Shown here in pieces: positions 63,439-64,000 of a stretch of 64,000 nucleotides of DNA (positions are counted from its first letter, which is position 1; the number at the start of each line of letters is the position of its first letter). Under the pieces are notes generated by a model, which saw only the letters and a list, made by a program, of their open reading frames with translations, did no database searches and was not told the origin of the DNA. The position numbers and the translations under genes are program-made. The DNA is from an uncultured Lachnospiraceae bacterium (lineage in GTDB: Bacteria > Bacillota > Clostridia > Lachnospirales > Lachnospiraceae), in the NCBI GenBank assembly GCA_937920345.1, contig CALGVA010000011.1, positions 1-64,000 on the forward strand, written 5' to 3'.

Positions 63439-64000
63439 TCAAAATCCATAGCCAGGATTCTGCATTTCCATATTCATCCGTTCTTTCAATTCTTCCAATA
63501 ATATTTCTCCACCGTGCTCTATACAATACGCAAATAGCTCCTCCAGAATATCCCTTCTGGCTGCTTCCGGCATATCTGCCTCCATAATATACGGCCTGAT
63601 TTGACCCATTAAGTCAATCACTTTTCCCAGTCCATCGGGGAGTACCTGTGAGAGTTCATTTCTCACCCACGCCGCTGCTGCTGGAGACTTGCCGTTCGTA
63701 CAAATACCGATCGTCAAGTCTCCCTCCTGTACCAACGCCGGGAAAAAGAAAGAGCATTTCGCCCTGCTGTCCACCACATTAACGGGAATGCGCTCTGCCA
63801 TACAATATTCTGAAATGCGTCCGTTCAACACATCATCATCTGTCGCCGCAATGACAAAATCCGCGCCCGTCAGATCTGACATTTGAAACAGCCTCTCCTG
63901 CAGTATAAGCGAAGCAGCCTGATCTTCTGTCAGTCTATCCTTCATTTCTCTGATACATACCTCGATCTCAGGCGCAATCACTGTCAGATTCGGTCCGAAT
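63439..64000 (-). CDS. Precorrin-2 dehydrogenase / sirohydrochlorin ferrochelatase-type protein, partial
   Basis: Cut by the window edge; the frame continues beyond base 63999. The visible part starts FGPNLTVIAPEIE, within the Rossmann domain, then ADFVIAATDDDVLNGRISEY, VNVVDSRAKCSFFFPALVQE and GICTNGKSPAAAAWVRNEL, typical of CysG-N/Met8/SirC proteins that oxidise precorrin-2 in siroheme synthesis. hemC follows 27 bp downstream. Confidence 0.9.
   Translation of the reverse strand, partial: FGPNLTVIAPEIEVCIREMKDRLTEDQAASLILQERLFQMSDLTGADFVIAATDDDVLNGRISEYCMAERIPVNVVDSRAKCSFFFPALVQEGDLTIGICTNGKSPAAAAWVRNELSQVLPDGLGKVIDLMGQIRPYIMEADMPEAARRDILEELFAYCIEHGGEILLEELKERMNMEMQNPGYGF

Overview
The window looks like a chromosomal segment of a Gram-positive anaerobe of the Clostridia, most likely Lachnospiraceae. 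Evidence is the strong GGAGG-type ribosome binding sites, a T-box leader on ileS, PadR/FtsX transporter sets, DUF2812, DUF5692 and DUF4180 proteins, FIST and soluble chemoreceptor proteins, and a clostridial siroheme/heme gene order. The assignment is inference from gene content, not a database match.

Layout. 0.15-6.6 kb: an ABC export pair (ATPase and FtsX permease), hflX, and an erm-type 23S rRNA methyltransferase behind a long structured leader. 6.8-18 kb: a HAD phosphatase, then a glycoside operon (two sugar permeases, a solute-binding lipoprotein, two family 2 glycosidases) facing a divergent GntR/LacI hybrid regulator. 18-24.5 kb: glycogen phosphorylase and T-box-controlled ileS. 24.6-32.3 kb: small proteins, a PadR-controlled FtsX export operon, and a FIST/soluble chemoreceptor pair. 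32.7-36.3 kb: YbaK deacylase, a two-component system, an exported protein of unknown function. 36.5-41.6 kb: a HypB / Fe-S flavoprotein / HypA / DUF5692 cassette with no hydrogenase in view. 42-50 kb: pncB, a decayed chemoreceptor, degV, an Eis-like acetyltransferase, and a zinc-ribbon/TPM pair. 50-64 kb: heme/siroheme genes (hemL, hemB, then cobA-hemD, hemC and sirC) split by an AT-rich block of about 8 kb.

That block (about 52.44-60.55 kb) is a defence-type island. It holds a methylase-less, N-terminally shortened type III restriction helicase, an ORC/STAND-like ATPase in tight operon with a possible HEPN protein, an AlbA_2/Schlafen-type protein with an in-frame 12-bp tandem repeat, and an AbiE system with an intact antitoxin and a broken toxin. 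The ATPase/HEPN-like pair is the best candidate here for an undescribed system.

Non-coding structure is rich. Two 140-bp copies of one short element have near-perfect terminal inverted repeats and exact 8-bp target duplications. A separate 163-bp element folds along its whole length. A family of hairpin repeats sits directly before start codons at five loci and brings the Shine-Dalgarno sequence in at least three of them. The erm leader has a promoter, a mini-ORF, a long-range stem and an intrinsic terminator, as expected of antibiotic-responsive attenuation.
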